Shown here: positions 37,899-48,300 of the stretch, in pieces
How the letters are laid out: each line of letters starts with the position of its first letter
How positions within the stretch are numbered: the first letter of the stretch is position 1
Assembly: GCF_000006445.2 (NCBI RefSeq)
Contig: NC_006049.2
Coordinates: 1,178,001 to 1,242,000, forward strand
Direction of reading: 5' to 3'
Source of the DNA: Debaryomyces hansenii CBS767
Lineage: Eukaryota > Ascomycota > Pichiomycetes > Serinales > Debaryomycetaceae
DNA: 64,000 nt
Position numbers and translations under genes: made by a program
Notes under the pieces: model-generated
Told to the model about the DNA's origin: nothing
Database searches by the model: none
The model's input: the letters and a program-made list of their open reading frames with translations, nothing else

Positions 37899-39142
37899 TT
37901 TCTTTATTATAGATACAGAACCAAGGCTCGTTATTTTAGAATGTTTCGGGGAATATTTGAGATCTCATATAGCAGTTTTACGAGATCACATATAGTGGTT
38001 TGAACACGAACGACCTAATCTATGCAATTGGTCCGGTGAATTCCCAATCGTGCGTTATCTCCTTCGAACCACAACTATTATCGGCACGATCCAGGCCTAC
38101 AAAATCCTACAGTTATGAAATGTACTACGTTGATATTTTGAGGACTTAATGCCTGGTTTTGATCATTGGGCATGGAGAGACATATTTACGAGGATACTAA
38201 TGTGCAGTAAGTTTTACTCTAAGTATAGGGAGGGTGGTCTGGTCGTATAATCTTCGTTTTGGGTCAATATGACAAGGAAAAGACTAAAACAAAATACTCA
38301 GGCAATAGCTTTAGGATTTTCAAAGATACTGTTCCAGACATGTACATCTATATGTCTAATTTACTTAATAATTATTAATCACGAATTATTATTCGCATTT
38401 TAATTCGGCATACTTTTAACGCATACATGAATCAATTCGACTCTAGTTTAATAAACGATGCTTAGTTTTTAATAAAAATATAGAGAGTTCTTTGAAATAA
38501 ATTCGTAATAGATCTACTTGTTGTAATGATTTGGTTATTTTTTTGAGGAACACTTTCTAACTACTTGTATATATTCACAACATCGACTCTACATCTGATA
38601 GAGCTGTTTAGCTTGGTATTTTGTTGCTGGCCGTATTCTTGTCAGTCGCAGATTTTGACACACCACCACTATCAATCGTTGACCAATTACCTTAACTTCT
38701 CCTCCATACTCTGAGTGGAAGTCAATTTCCAAGGATTCGGCAGCTTACTTTTATGTTTGCTAGCGAAACGGGCAATGGCAGCGAGTTTTCAAATGTTCCA
38801 ATAACCGAAAACATGCTGAAAAGAAACAAACTGGCTTAAAAGGTCATAGATCAGTTGATAATAAGTGAGCTTCCATTTATAATGCAGTCTCTCTCAAAAG
38901 GTGATGGCCCTTGCCAGACTCGTCAATGACTCTCCTGAAGTTCATCAATAGTACTGTATAATTGTTTGTAAATTTAATACTAACCAGAAACAATAGCAAG
39001 AATACTAATAAGGCAGACATATCCGACTGACTGTACATTAAAAATAGATCGTGCGGGAACCTGATCCGACTGTCGACACAGTATATAATATATAATATGC
39101 CAGCCAAAATAGTATTGATTTACACATTAAAATAGCCTCAAA
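37899..39142. other. 1.2-kb intergenic region
   Basis: No convincing gene. A frame on the - strand ending at 38877 contains a short hydrophobic segment starting at an ATG at 39020, but it is only 47 codons and I do not call it. Sequence is AT-rich with TATATAATATATAATATG near 39080-39097, likely promoter DNA for the YCII gene. Confidence 0.5.
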
Positions 39143-39481
39143 ATGTCAATCGAGTGGAACGTTATAATCTACGATAAGCCTGGTACTGACAGAACTGAAG
39201 TCAGACCAACACATGTTGCAAACATTCCAGAATCTGTCAACAAAGGGATTGTCACCTCTGTCGGGGCAATTTACCAAGATGTTCAAAAGACCAAGTTTGC
39301 CGGTAGTGCATTCCACATTATAGCCAATTCTAAAGAAGAAATTATTGAGTTCTTAAAGAAGGACATTTACTACGAGAAAGGTATTTGGGATATTGACTCC
39401 GTTATTGCTCATCCAATTGGCGTGGCTTGTAGATTGCCTAAAAGAATGAATGGAGTAACTGTTGACTTCGCCAATTTGTAA
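39143..39481 (+). CDS. YCII-domain protein
   Basis: A 112-residue protein of the YCII/YciI-like superfamily, a ferredoxin-like dimeric alpha/beta barrel. It starts EWNVIIYDKPGTDRTEVRPTHVANI, with an Asp and the conserved Arg-x-x-His region, then VTSVGAIYQDVQKTKFAGSAFHIIANSKEEIIEFLKKDIYYEKGIWD, the helix and Tyr/Gly strand of the fold. Bacterial relatives include muconolactone-isomerase-like and dehalogenase-like enzymes. Substrate unknown. Single exon. Many fungi carry such a protein, so it is not unusual. Confidence 0.85.
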   Translation: MSIEWNVIIYDKPGTDRTEVRPTHVANIPESVNKGIVTSVGAIYQDVQKTKFAGSAFHIIANSKEEIIEFLKKDIYYEKGIWDIDSVIAHPIGVACRLPKRMNGVTVDFANL

Positions 39482-40275
39482 ACTTATAGTCTAAATGCAA
39501 TATACGATTTCTTGAAATATAAACAGTAAGATCAAATCGCTTCGGCTAAAGGGTAAAAATTAGTATCCGAAGCCGGACAGAAGGTAGAAACTTCAGAATT
39601 TGTAGGATTGAGAAAGTAAATACCTGTACATATCAAGGTTTACGAAAACAATTACAAGGTATAGGGCAATGATGTCTTCATGTAGAATCATTTATACTGG
39701 TTCACAACTGTAAATTGTTATAGGCGCGACTTAGAACAAGTGGGCAATTGAAATCCGTCAAAGAACAGTGTTCACGACTGCAATATTCCCAATGTAAACA
39801 TAACCCTTATATTATTTCAGCCCCGGCTTGTATTAAAAGCAACAACTCACCCATAAATGCATCAACGGTTGCGGGTAGAAAAGTTGCTTTTCGGATCAAA
39901 GTAATAATCCTTTCCGTATATATTACACCCATAAATATTCTTGGGGGTTTGGGTGTAGTAACATTTCAAGGTGATTACAATAGTTTTAAGCGGCTGATTA
40001 GTATAATCCAAAATTCGGGAAACAATATCATTTTACAGGCCGAGCCGGAAAGCATATATACCCACATATTATAGAAACTATAACATAAGGTTATAAATAA
40101 GACAAGCTTTCTCCGATTAAAACATATAAATTTCCTGTAATATATATTCGTACTATTTACATAAGTGATATACGTTATTCGATTGCCACTTTCTAAAAAC
40201 ATTTCAGATATATCTTGCTGCAAATTGAGAGCTCTTACTTCGTACATTTAATCACGATTTTAATAAGAGCAGTCG
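39482..40275 (+). promoter_or_regulatory. Upstream region of the first ABC transporter
   Basis: About 800 bp without a supported gene (the 39748-40074 frame lacks family features). It contains CGG-containing elements that resemble each other: CCGAAGCCGGA at 39567-39577, CCGAGCCGGAA at 40040-40050 and an inverted TTCGGCT at 39541-39547. Zn2Cys6 regulators of drug pumps bind CGG triplets. A TATATA lies at 40055-40060. Confidence 0.45.
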
Positions 40276-43200
40276 ATGAATTCGAGTACCCATTACGATG
40301 ATGTCTCCCAGAAATCATCAACAGTAAATGATCTGGCGGACGATAACAAAATTCCCGAGTACCATGGCTTCGATAAAGAGGTCTCTTCTGAGGTGCAAAA
40401 TTTGGCCCGCATGATGAGTAGACCATCAATAGATAAGGCGTCGTCTTTGGCAAGGACATTGAGCAACATGTCTCAGGTTCCAGGGCTAAATCCGATGGCT
40501 AAAGATGAAGGAGAATTAGATCCTAGATTAGACCCTGATTCTGATAGTTTTGATTCAAAATTCTGGGTCAAAAATCTCCGGAAAATGCATAATTCAGATC
40601 CTGCGTATTACAAGCCTGCATCATTGGGGGTTGCATATAAAGACCTTAGAGCTTATGGTATTGCTACAGATGCCGACTACCAAGCCAATGTAGGTAACGT
40701 CGTTTACAAGACAATTAGTCAAACGATTAAAGGATTTTTTGACAAAAATAACGATGACGCTAAATTCGATATTTTGAAGCCAATGGATGGGCTAATCAGA
40801 CCCGGAGAAGTGACAGTGGTCTTAGGTAGACCGGGTGCTGGATGTTCAACATTCCTAAAGACAATCTCATCCAATACCCACGGTTTTACCGTTGCTAAAG
40901 ATTCCGTTCTTTCATATGATGGTTTAAAACCAAATGATATTATTAAACATTTTAGGGGAGATGTGGTGTACTGTGCTGAGACCGAATCTCATTTTCCTCA
41001 GTTGACGGTCGGTCAAACGTTAGATTTTGCTGCAAAATTGAGAACTCCACAAAATAGACCAGAAGGTGTTTCAAGAGAGGAGTATGCTGCCCATATGACC
41101 AAAGTAATTATGGCTACATATGGTTTATCTCATACTAGGAATACGAAAGTTGGTAATGACTTTATTAGGGGTGTTTCTGGTGGTGAACGTAAGAGAGTTT
41201 CCATAGCTGAAGTCGCATTATCGTTTGCATCATTACAATGTTGGGATAATTCGACCAGAGGTTTAGATTCTGCTACTGCCTTGGAATTTATTAAAGCATT
41301 GAAGACCTCGGCAACTGTTTTGAACGCCACCCCAATGATCGCCATCTATCAATGTTCTCAAGATGCTTACGATTTATTTGATAAGGTGATTTTGTTATAC
41401 GAAGGTTACCAAATTTTCTTCGGCGATTGTAAACAAGCCAAACTATATTTCCTTGAAATGGGATATGATTGTCCGCAAAGACAGACTACTGCAGATTTTT
41501 TAACATCCTTGACAAATCCATCCGAACGTGTTGTCAGACCAGGCTATGAAAATAAGGTACCCAGGACACCAGAAGAGTTCTATACCTATTGGCAAAATTC
41601 ACCTGAAAGGAAGGCACTATTGGGAGAAATTGATGACTATTTGAATAAGACTGATAATGAAGAGCGTCTCCAGCAATTCAAGGATGCACATAATACAAAA
41701 CAGTCCAACCACCTTCGTCCTGCCTCACCTTATACGGTTTCATATGGTTTGCAAGTTAAGTACATAATGGGTAGAAATATTATGAGAACCAAGGGTGATC
41801 CCTCCATCACCTTATTTAGTATCTTCGGTAATACAGTAATGGGTCTTATAATATCATCCATTTTCTATAATCTAGATGATACGACTGGCTCTTTCTACTA
41901 TAGAACAGTAGCTATGTTCTTTGCTGTGTTATTTAATGCGTTCTCCTCGTTGTTAGAAATTTTCGCCTTATACGAAGCTAGACCAATCGTTGAGAAGCAT
42001 AAGACTTATGCCTTGTATCATCCTTCGGCAGACGCATTTGCTTCAATCATAACAGAGTTACCACCTAAGTTACTTGTTTCTATTTCATTCAATTTGGTGC
42101 TTTATTTTATGGTTAATTTCCGCCGTAATGCCGGTAACTTTTTCTTCTATTTGTTGGTCAACTTCACGGCTACATTATCGATGTCTCATTTGTTCAGAAC
42201 TATTGGGTCCGCTACTAAATCGTTATCTCAAGCTATGACTCCTGCGTCCGTGCTTTTGCTTGCATTAACAATCTTTACTGGTTTTGTTATTCCTACGCCT
42301 GAAATGCTTGGTTGGTGTCGTTGGATTAATTATCTTGATCCTATCGGATACGCATTCGAAGCCTTGATTGCAAACGAGTTCCATGGACGTGACTTTGATT
42401 GTTCACAGTTTGTTCCTTCTGGCCCAGGATATCCAACTTCCGGTAATTCTATAATTTGTTCTGTTGTTGGTTCCCAACCTGGCTCCGACATTGTTAACGG
42501 TGACGACTATATAAGGGGGTCGTATGAATATTACTTTAGCCACAGATGGAGAAACTGGGGTATTGTTGTGGGGTTTGTTGTTTTCTTTTTGTTTGTTCAT
42601 ATCATTATTTGCGAGTATAATAAAGGTGCTATGCAGAAAGGGGAAATATTATTGTTTCAAAGAAGTGCCTTGAAGAAGAACAAAAGACAGAGAAAGGATA
42701 TTGAAAGCGGTAACATTGAAAAAGTGGGCCCCGAATTTAATAATGAAAAGACACCCGATAACGAAATAGATAATAAATTACCTTCCTCAGGAGATATTTT
42801 CCACTGGCGTGAATTGACATATCAAGTTAAAATAAAATCTGAAGATAGAGTGATTTTGAATAGCGTTGATGGTTGGGTCAAGCCTGGTCAGGTTACTGCT
42901 TTGATGGGTGCTTCTGGTGCTGGTAAAACCACTTTGTTAAATGCATTGTCTGACAGATTAACGTCTGGTGTTATTACATCTGGGGTTCGTATGGTCAATG
43001 GTCATGAATTAGATGCTTCTTTTCAACGATCAATTGGGTATGTTCAACAACAAGATCTCCATCTTCAAACTTCGACTGTACGTGAAGCTTTGACATTTTC
43101 CGCATACTTAAGACAACCTAAATCTGTACCAAAATCAGAAAAAGATTCATATGTTGATTATATTATTCGATTATTAGAAATGGAAAAGTATTCTGATGCT

Positions 43201-44721
43201 GTCGTAGGGGTGTCTGGTGAAGGTTTAAATGTTGAACAAAGAAAGAGATTAACCATTGGTGTCGAATTGGTTGCCAAACCGAAATTATTGGTTTTTCTTG
43301 ATGAACCCACTTCTGGTTTAGACTCGCAGACAGCTTGGTCTATTTGTAAGTTGATCCGTAAATTAGCAGATCACGGACAAGCTATTTTATGTACTATTCA
43401 CCAACCATCTGCTATTTTATTGAAAGAATTTGACAGATTATTGTTTTTACAAAGGGGTGGTAAAACAGTCTATTTTGGCGACCTTGGTGATAACTGCCAA
43501 ACATTGATTGATTACTTTGAAAAGTACGGAGCACCAAAATGTCCACCAGACGCTAATCCAGCAGAATGGATGTTGGAAGTTATCGGTGCTGCTCCCGGAA
43601 GTCATGCTAGTCAAGACTATTATGATGTCTGGATGAATTCTACTGAGTACAGGGAAGTAAAGGGGGAATTGGATGTCATGGAACAAGAATTAGTAAAGAA
43701 ACCAAAGGATGATTCGCCTGAGAGTATGAAAACATTTGCAGTGCCTATGTGGCAACAGTATATAAATGTAACGCACAGAGTCCTTCAACAGTATTGGAGA
43801 ACACCTTCATATACTTATTCAAAGGTATTAATGTCGATTTTCTCGTCTTTGTTTAATGGATTCGCTTTCTTTAAAGCAAACAACACTATGCAAGGATTAC
43901 AAAATCAAATGTTTTCTGTCTTCATGTTTTTCGTTATTTTCAATACCCTAACCCAGCAATATTTACCAAACTATGTTTCTCAGAGAGATTTATACGAAGC
44001 TAGAGAAAGACCATCCAAAACCTTTTCCTGGGTTGCCTTCATTACAGCTCAAATCACTGCTGAGATTCCATGGCAGATTCTTACAGGAACCCTTGCTTTC
44101 TTTTGTTGGTACTATCCGATTGGTCTTTATGGTAATGCTGAAGCTACTGATACAGTATCCCAAAGAGGTGCCTTAATGTGGATTATAATTGTCTTGTTCT
44201 TCATATATTGTTCTACCATGGCACAATTATGTATCTCGTTTATGGAGGTAGCCGATAATGCAGCAAATTTGGCGTCCTTATTATTCACAATGTGTTTAAC
44301 CTTCTGTGGTATTTTAGCATCCCCAGACGCTATGCCAGGCTTTTGGATTTTCATGTACAGATGTAATCCTTTCTCGTATTTGGTATCAGCAATCTTATCC
44401 GTTGCTCTTCAAGATTCTAGTGTTACTTGTTCAGATAAGGAGTTACTAAGATTCGAACCAGAAGGTGGCCAAACCTGTGGTGAATACATGCAATCATACA
44501 TACAGAATGCAGGTGGTTATTTGATTAGCAACGATACTACAGGAAGTTGCGAGTATTGTACCATTTCTTCCACAAACGTATTTTTAGAAAGCGTCAGTGT
44601 TGATAAAACCAAGAGAAGCCGTGATATTGGAATCTTCTTTTGTTTTATCGTTATCAATATGATAGGTACAGTATTTTTCTACTGGCTTGCTAGAGTACCA
44701 AAGCGCAGTAGACAAAAATAA
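40276..44721 (+). CDS. PDR/CDR-type ABC multidrug transporter (copy A)
   Basis: A 1481-residue full-size ABCG transporter, an efflux pump of the pleiotropic drug resistance family in the plasma membrane, homologous to Candida CDR1/CDR2. Layout is NBD1-TMD1-NBD2-TMD2. NBD1 has the degenerate Walker A GRPGAGCSTFLK (from residue 184, Cys replacing Lys), signature VSGGERKRVS and Walker B ending WDNSTRGLDS. NBD2 has a canonical Walker A GASGAGKTTLLN (from 878), the unusual signature LNVEQRKRLT and Walker B LLVFLDEPTSGLDS. This one canonical plus one deviant site pair is normal for PDR pumps. Extracellular loops carry Cys and N-glycosylation sequons. Parts are identical in sequence to copy B. Confidence 0.96.
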   Translation: MNSSTHYDDVSQKSSTVNDLADDNKIPEYHGFDKEVSSEVQNLARMMSRPSIDKASSLARTLSNMSQVPGLNPMAKDEGELDPRLDPDSDSFDSKFWVKNLRKMHNSDPAYYKPASLGVAYKDLRAYGIATDADYQANVGNVVYKTISQTIKGFFDKNNDDAKFDILKPMDGLIRPGEVTVVLGRPGAGCSTFLKTISSNTHGFTVAKDSVLSYDGLKPNDIIKHFRGDVVYCAETESHFPQLTVGQTLDFAAKLRTPQNRPEGVSREEYAAHMTKVIMATYGLSHTRNTKVGNDFIRGVSGGERKRVSIAEVALSFASLQCWDNSTRGLDSATALEFIKALKTSATVLNATPMIAIYQCSQDAYDLFDKVILLYEGYQIFFGDCKQAKLYFLEMGYDCPQRQTTADFLTSLTNPSERVVRPGYENKVPRTPEEFYTYWQNSPERKALLGEIDDYLNKTDNEERLQQFKDAHNTKQSNHLRPASPYTVSYGLQVKYIMGRNIMRTKGDPSITLFSIFGNTVMGLIISSIFYNLDDTTGSFYYRTVAMFFAVLFNAFSSLLEIFALYEARPIVEKHKTYALYHPSADAFASIITELPPKLLVSISFNLVLYFMVNFRRNAGNFFFYLLVNFTATLSMSHLFRTIGSATKSLSQAMTPASVLLLALTIFTGFVIPTPEMLGWCRWINYLDPIGYAFEALIANEFHGRDFDCSQFVPSGPGYPTSGNSIICSVVGSQPGSDIVNGDDYIRGSYEYYFSHRWRNWGIVVGFVVFFLFVHIIICEYNKGAMQKGEILLFQRSALKKNKRQRKDIESGNIEKVGPEFNNEKTPDNEIDNKLPSSGDIFHWRELTYQVKIKSEDRVILNSVDGWVKPGQVTALMGASGAGKTTLLNALSDRLTSGVITSGVRMVNGHELDASFQRSIGYVQQQDLHLQTSTVREALTFSAYLRQPKSVPKSEKDSYVDYIIRLLEMEKYSDAVVGVSGEGLNVEQRKRLTIGVELVAKPKLLVFLDEPTSGLDSQTAWSICKLIRKLADHGQAILCTIHQPSAILLKEFDRLLFLQRGGKTVYFGDLGDNCQTLIDYFEKYGAPKCPPDANPAEWMLEVIGAAPGSHASQDYYDVWMNSTEYREVKGELDVMEQELVKKPKDDSPESMKTFAVPMWQQYINVTHRVLQQYWRTPSYTYSKVLMSIFSSLFNGFAFFKANNTMQGLQNQMFSVFMFFVIFNTLTQQYLPNYVSQRDLYEARERPSKTFSWVAFITAQITAEIPWQILTGTLAFFCWYYPIGLYGNAEATDTVSQRGALMWIIIVLFFIYCSTMAQLCISFMEVADNAANLASLLFTMCLTFCGILASPDAMPGFWIFMYRCNPFSYLVSAILSVALQDSSVTCSDKELLRFEPEGGQTCGEYMQSYIQNAGGYLISNDTTGSCEYCTISSTNVFLESVSVDKTKRSRDIGIFFCFIVINMIGTVFFYWLARVPKRSRQK
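41139..41748 (+). repeat. Perfect 610-bp identity tract with copy B (NBD1)
   Basis: Identical base for base to 46109-46718, including all synonymous sites; flanking coding sequence differs at many sites. The offset is 4970 bp. See findings. Confidence 0.95.
42847..43634 (+). repeat. Perfect 788-bp identity tract with copy B (NBD2)
   Basis: Identical base for base to 47817-48604; flanking sequence diverges abruptly. It covers Walker A to Walker B of NBD2. Confidence 0.95.
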
Positions 44722-45305
44722 TGTAACGATAAAAATCCCTGATGTCTCAATTGAGCTTTCGATGCAATTAAGAATTCATATAACCCAGCTTAATATTTTT
44801 ATTACCGTTCAGTATTTTTATATATATGTTTAAATAAAATTCAATTTAACTTTATTAGTCTATATGACGACACAAATTAGTGGGTCTTCGTGACACATAT
44901 TTATTTTTACCAACACTAAAGGTTATCCATGATTAATGCAAGATAATAATACGCAGTCGCTCATCAAAATAGAACTTCATAGTTCCAAATTAGGCACATT
45001 ATATGCCAAGCCGCCGTTCATGAATATTTAGCTAATAGAGTTTGGTCTAACCTTATTCTATTGTGGTATAAGTATACTAGCTTCCCCAACTACTTGGTGT
45101 TATTTATGATTGATAGTAAGGCTTCGAACAGCAACTTGGCTTATTTTAATATTTAATATTAATAAAAATATAATACAGTTGTTCGTTTGGACATTCGTAT
45201 ATGATTAAGATCGCATTCGATAAAAACAATCTATTAATACATAATATTAAAAACAATCAAGGGGCAAATTCAAACATTCGTTAAAAAGTTGAAATATTTG
45301 ATAGT
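44722..45305 (+). promoter_or_regulatory. Intergenic between the tandem ABC transporters, promoter of copy B
   Basis: About 580 bp, AT-rich with runs such as AATATTTAATATTAATAAA, plus one GCCGCCG (45010-45016). No gene; no obvious match to the upstream region of copy A, so the copies probably have distinct control. Confidence 0.5.
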
Positions 45306-48300
45306 ATGACAGACGATAACGAAGTCCCAAACTATCGGGGGTTTGATGAAGGGGTTTCATCTGAAGTGCAAAATTTTGCCCGCTCGATGAGTAGACCATC
45401 AATAGATAAAGCGTCGTCTTTGGCACGAACATTGAGCAACGTGTCACAAGTTCCAGGAGTCAATCCTATGTCGAAGGAAGAAGATATTGATCCAAGGTTA
45501 GATCCTGATTCAGATAATTTTGATTCAAGGTTCTGGGTCAAAAATCTCCGGAAAATGTATAATTCTGACCCCGCGTATTACAAGCCGTCGTCATTAGGGG
45601 TAGCATATAAGGATCTTAGGGCGTATGGTATTGCCACAGATGCTGATTATCAGTCCAATTTTGGAAATGCTGCTTACAAAGTTGTTGCGAGAACAATCAG
45701 AAGATTTATGGATAGAAATAATGAAGCCGCTAAATTCGATATTTTGAAGCCAATGGATGGGCTAATCAGACCCGGAGAAGTGACAGTGGTCTTGGGTAGA
45801 CCGGGTGCTGGATGTTCAACATTCCTAAAGACAATTGCAGCTCATACATACGGTTTTACCATTGATAAGAACTCTGTTCTTTCATATGACGGTTTAACCC
45901 CAAAAGATATTATTAAGCATTTTAGAGGAGATGTAGTGTATTGTGCTGAGACCGAATCTCATTTTCCTCAGTTAACTGTTGGTCAAACGTTAGAGTTTGC
46001 TGCAAAATTGAGAACACCGCAAAATAGACCAGAAGGTGTGTCTAGAGAGGAGTATGCTGAGCATTTAACGAAGGTTGTAATGGCTACATATGGTTTATCT
46101 CATACTAAGAATACGAAAGTTGGTAATGACTTTATTAGGGGTGTTTCTGGTGGTGAACGTAAGAGAGTTTCCATAGCTGAAGTCGCATTATCGTTTGCAT
46201 CATTACAATGTTGGGATAATTCGACCAGAGGTTTAGATTCTGCTACTGCCTTGGAATTTATTAAAGCATTGAAGACCTCGGCAACTGTTTTGAACGCCAC
46301 CCCAATGATCGCCATCTATCAATGTTCTCAAGATGCTTACGATTTATTTGATAAGGTGATTTTGTTATACGAAGGTTACCAAATTTTCTTCGGCGATTGT
46401 AAACAAGCCAAACTATATTTCCTTGAAATGGGATATGATTGTCCGCAAAGACAGACTACTGCAGATTTTTTAACATCCTTGACAAATCCATCCGAACGTG
46501 TTGTCAGACCAGGCTATGAAAATAAGGTACCCAGGACACCAGAAGAGTTCTATACCTATTGGCAAAATTCACCTGAAAGGAAGGCACTATTGGGAGAAAT
46601 TGATGACTATTTGAATAAGACTGATAATGAAGAGCGTCTCCAGCAATTCAAGGATGCACATAATACAAAACAGTCCAACCACCTTCGTCCTGCCTCACCT
46701 TATACGGTTTCATATGGTATGCAAGTAAAATATATTATAAAGAGAAATATTATGAGAACTAAGGGTGATCCATCAATTACCATATTCGGTGTCTTTGGTA
46801 ATATCGTAATGGGTCTTATTATTTCGTCAATTTTCTATAATCTAGAAGATAACACCGGCTCTTTCTACTATAGAACAGCAGCGATGTTCTTTGCTGTGTT
46901 ATTTAATGCGTTCTCTTCCATGTTGGAAATCTTTTCTCTTTATGAGGCAAGACCAATTGTGGAGAAGCATAAGACTTATGCCTTGTATCATCCTTCAGCA
47001 GACGCATTTGCTTCAATCATAACGGAGTTACCACCTAAGATATTTACTTGCCTTGCATTCAATTTGGTGCTTTATTTTATGGTTAATTTCCGCCGTAATG
47101 CCGGTAACTTTTTCTTCTATTTGTTGGTCAACTTCACGGCTACGCTATCAATGTCTCATTTGTTCAGGACTATTGGATCTTCTACTAAATCCTTATCTCA
47201 AGCTATGACTCCTGCGTCGATTCTTTTGCTTGCATTAACAATTTTTACTGGTTTTGTTATCCCAACACCAAAAATGCTTGGTTGGTGTCGTTGGATAAAT
47301 TATCTTGACCCTATCGGATATGCATTCGAAGCCTTAATTGTAAACGAGTTCCATGGACGTGACTTTGACTGCTCACAGTTTGTTCCTTCTGGCCCAGGAT
47401 ATCCAACTTCCGGTGACTCTATAATTTGTTCTGTTGTTGGTGCAGTAGCTGGTAGGGATTATGTTACTGGAGATGCTTACATTAACGAGCAATATGTATA
47501 TTATTGGAGTAATAGATGGAGAAACTGGGGGATTGTTGTAGCCTTTGTTGTTTTCTTTTTAGTTGTGCATATTATGATATGTGAATATAATAAAGGTGCT
47601 ATGCAGAAAGGAGAAATATTATTATTCCAAAGAAAGGCCCTAAAGAAAAACAAACGTAGGAGAAATGATATTGAAAGTGGTAACATTGAAAAGATAAGCC
47701 CGGATTACAATAATGATAATGTGACCGATAATGAGATGGAGAGCAAATTACCATCAGCCGGAGACATATTTCATTGGCGTGAATTGACATATCAAGTTAA
47801 AATAAAATCTGAAGAAAGAGTGATTTTGAATAGCGTTGATGGTTGGGTCAAGCCTGGTCAGGTTACTGCTTTGATGGGTGCTTCTGGTGCTGGTAAAACC
47901 ACTTTGTTAAATGCATTGTCTGACAGATTAACGTCTGGTGTTATTACATCTGGGGTTCGTATGGTCAATGGTCATGAATTAGATGCTTCTTTTCAACGAT
48001 CAATTGGGTATGTTCAACAACAAGATCTCCATCTTCAAACTTCGACTGTACGTGAAGCTTTGACATTTTCCGCATACTTAAGACAACCTAAATCTGTACC
48101 AAAATCAGAAAAAGATTCATATGTTGATTATATTATTCGATTATTAGAAATGGAAAAGTATTCTGATGCTGTCGTAGGGGTGTCTGGTGAAGGTTTAAAT
48201 GTTGAACAAAGAAAGAGATTAACCATTGGTGTCGAATTGGTTGCCAAACCGAAATTATTGGTTTTTCTTGATGAACCCACTTCTGGTTTAGACTCGCAGA

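Noticed and set aside
38877..39107. 76-codon - strand frame with a hydrophobic stretch, examined as a possible KSH1-like or other small membrane gene
   Set aside because: From the first credible ATG (39020) only 47 codons remain, and no splice model produced a known small membrane protein.
39748..40074. 108-codon frame upstream of the ABC transporters
   Set aside because: No family features; overlaps promoter elements and is in a different composition context from real genes.
41130..41345. 71-codon - strand frame identical in both ABC transporters
   Set aside because: Its duplication follows from the DNA identity of the coding tracts, not from a separate gene.
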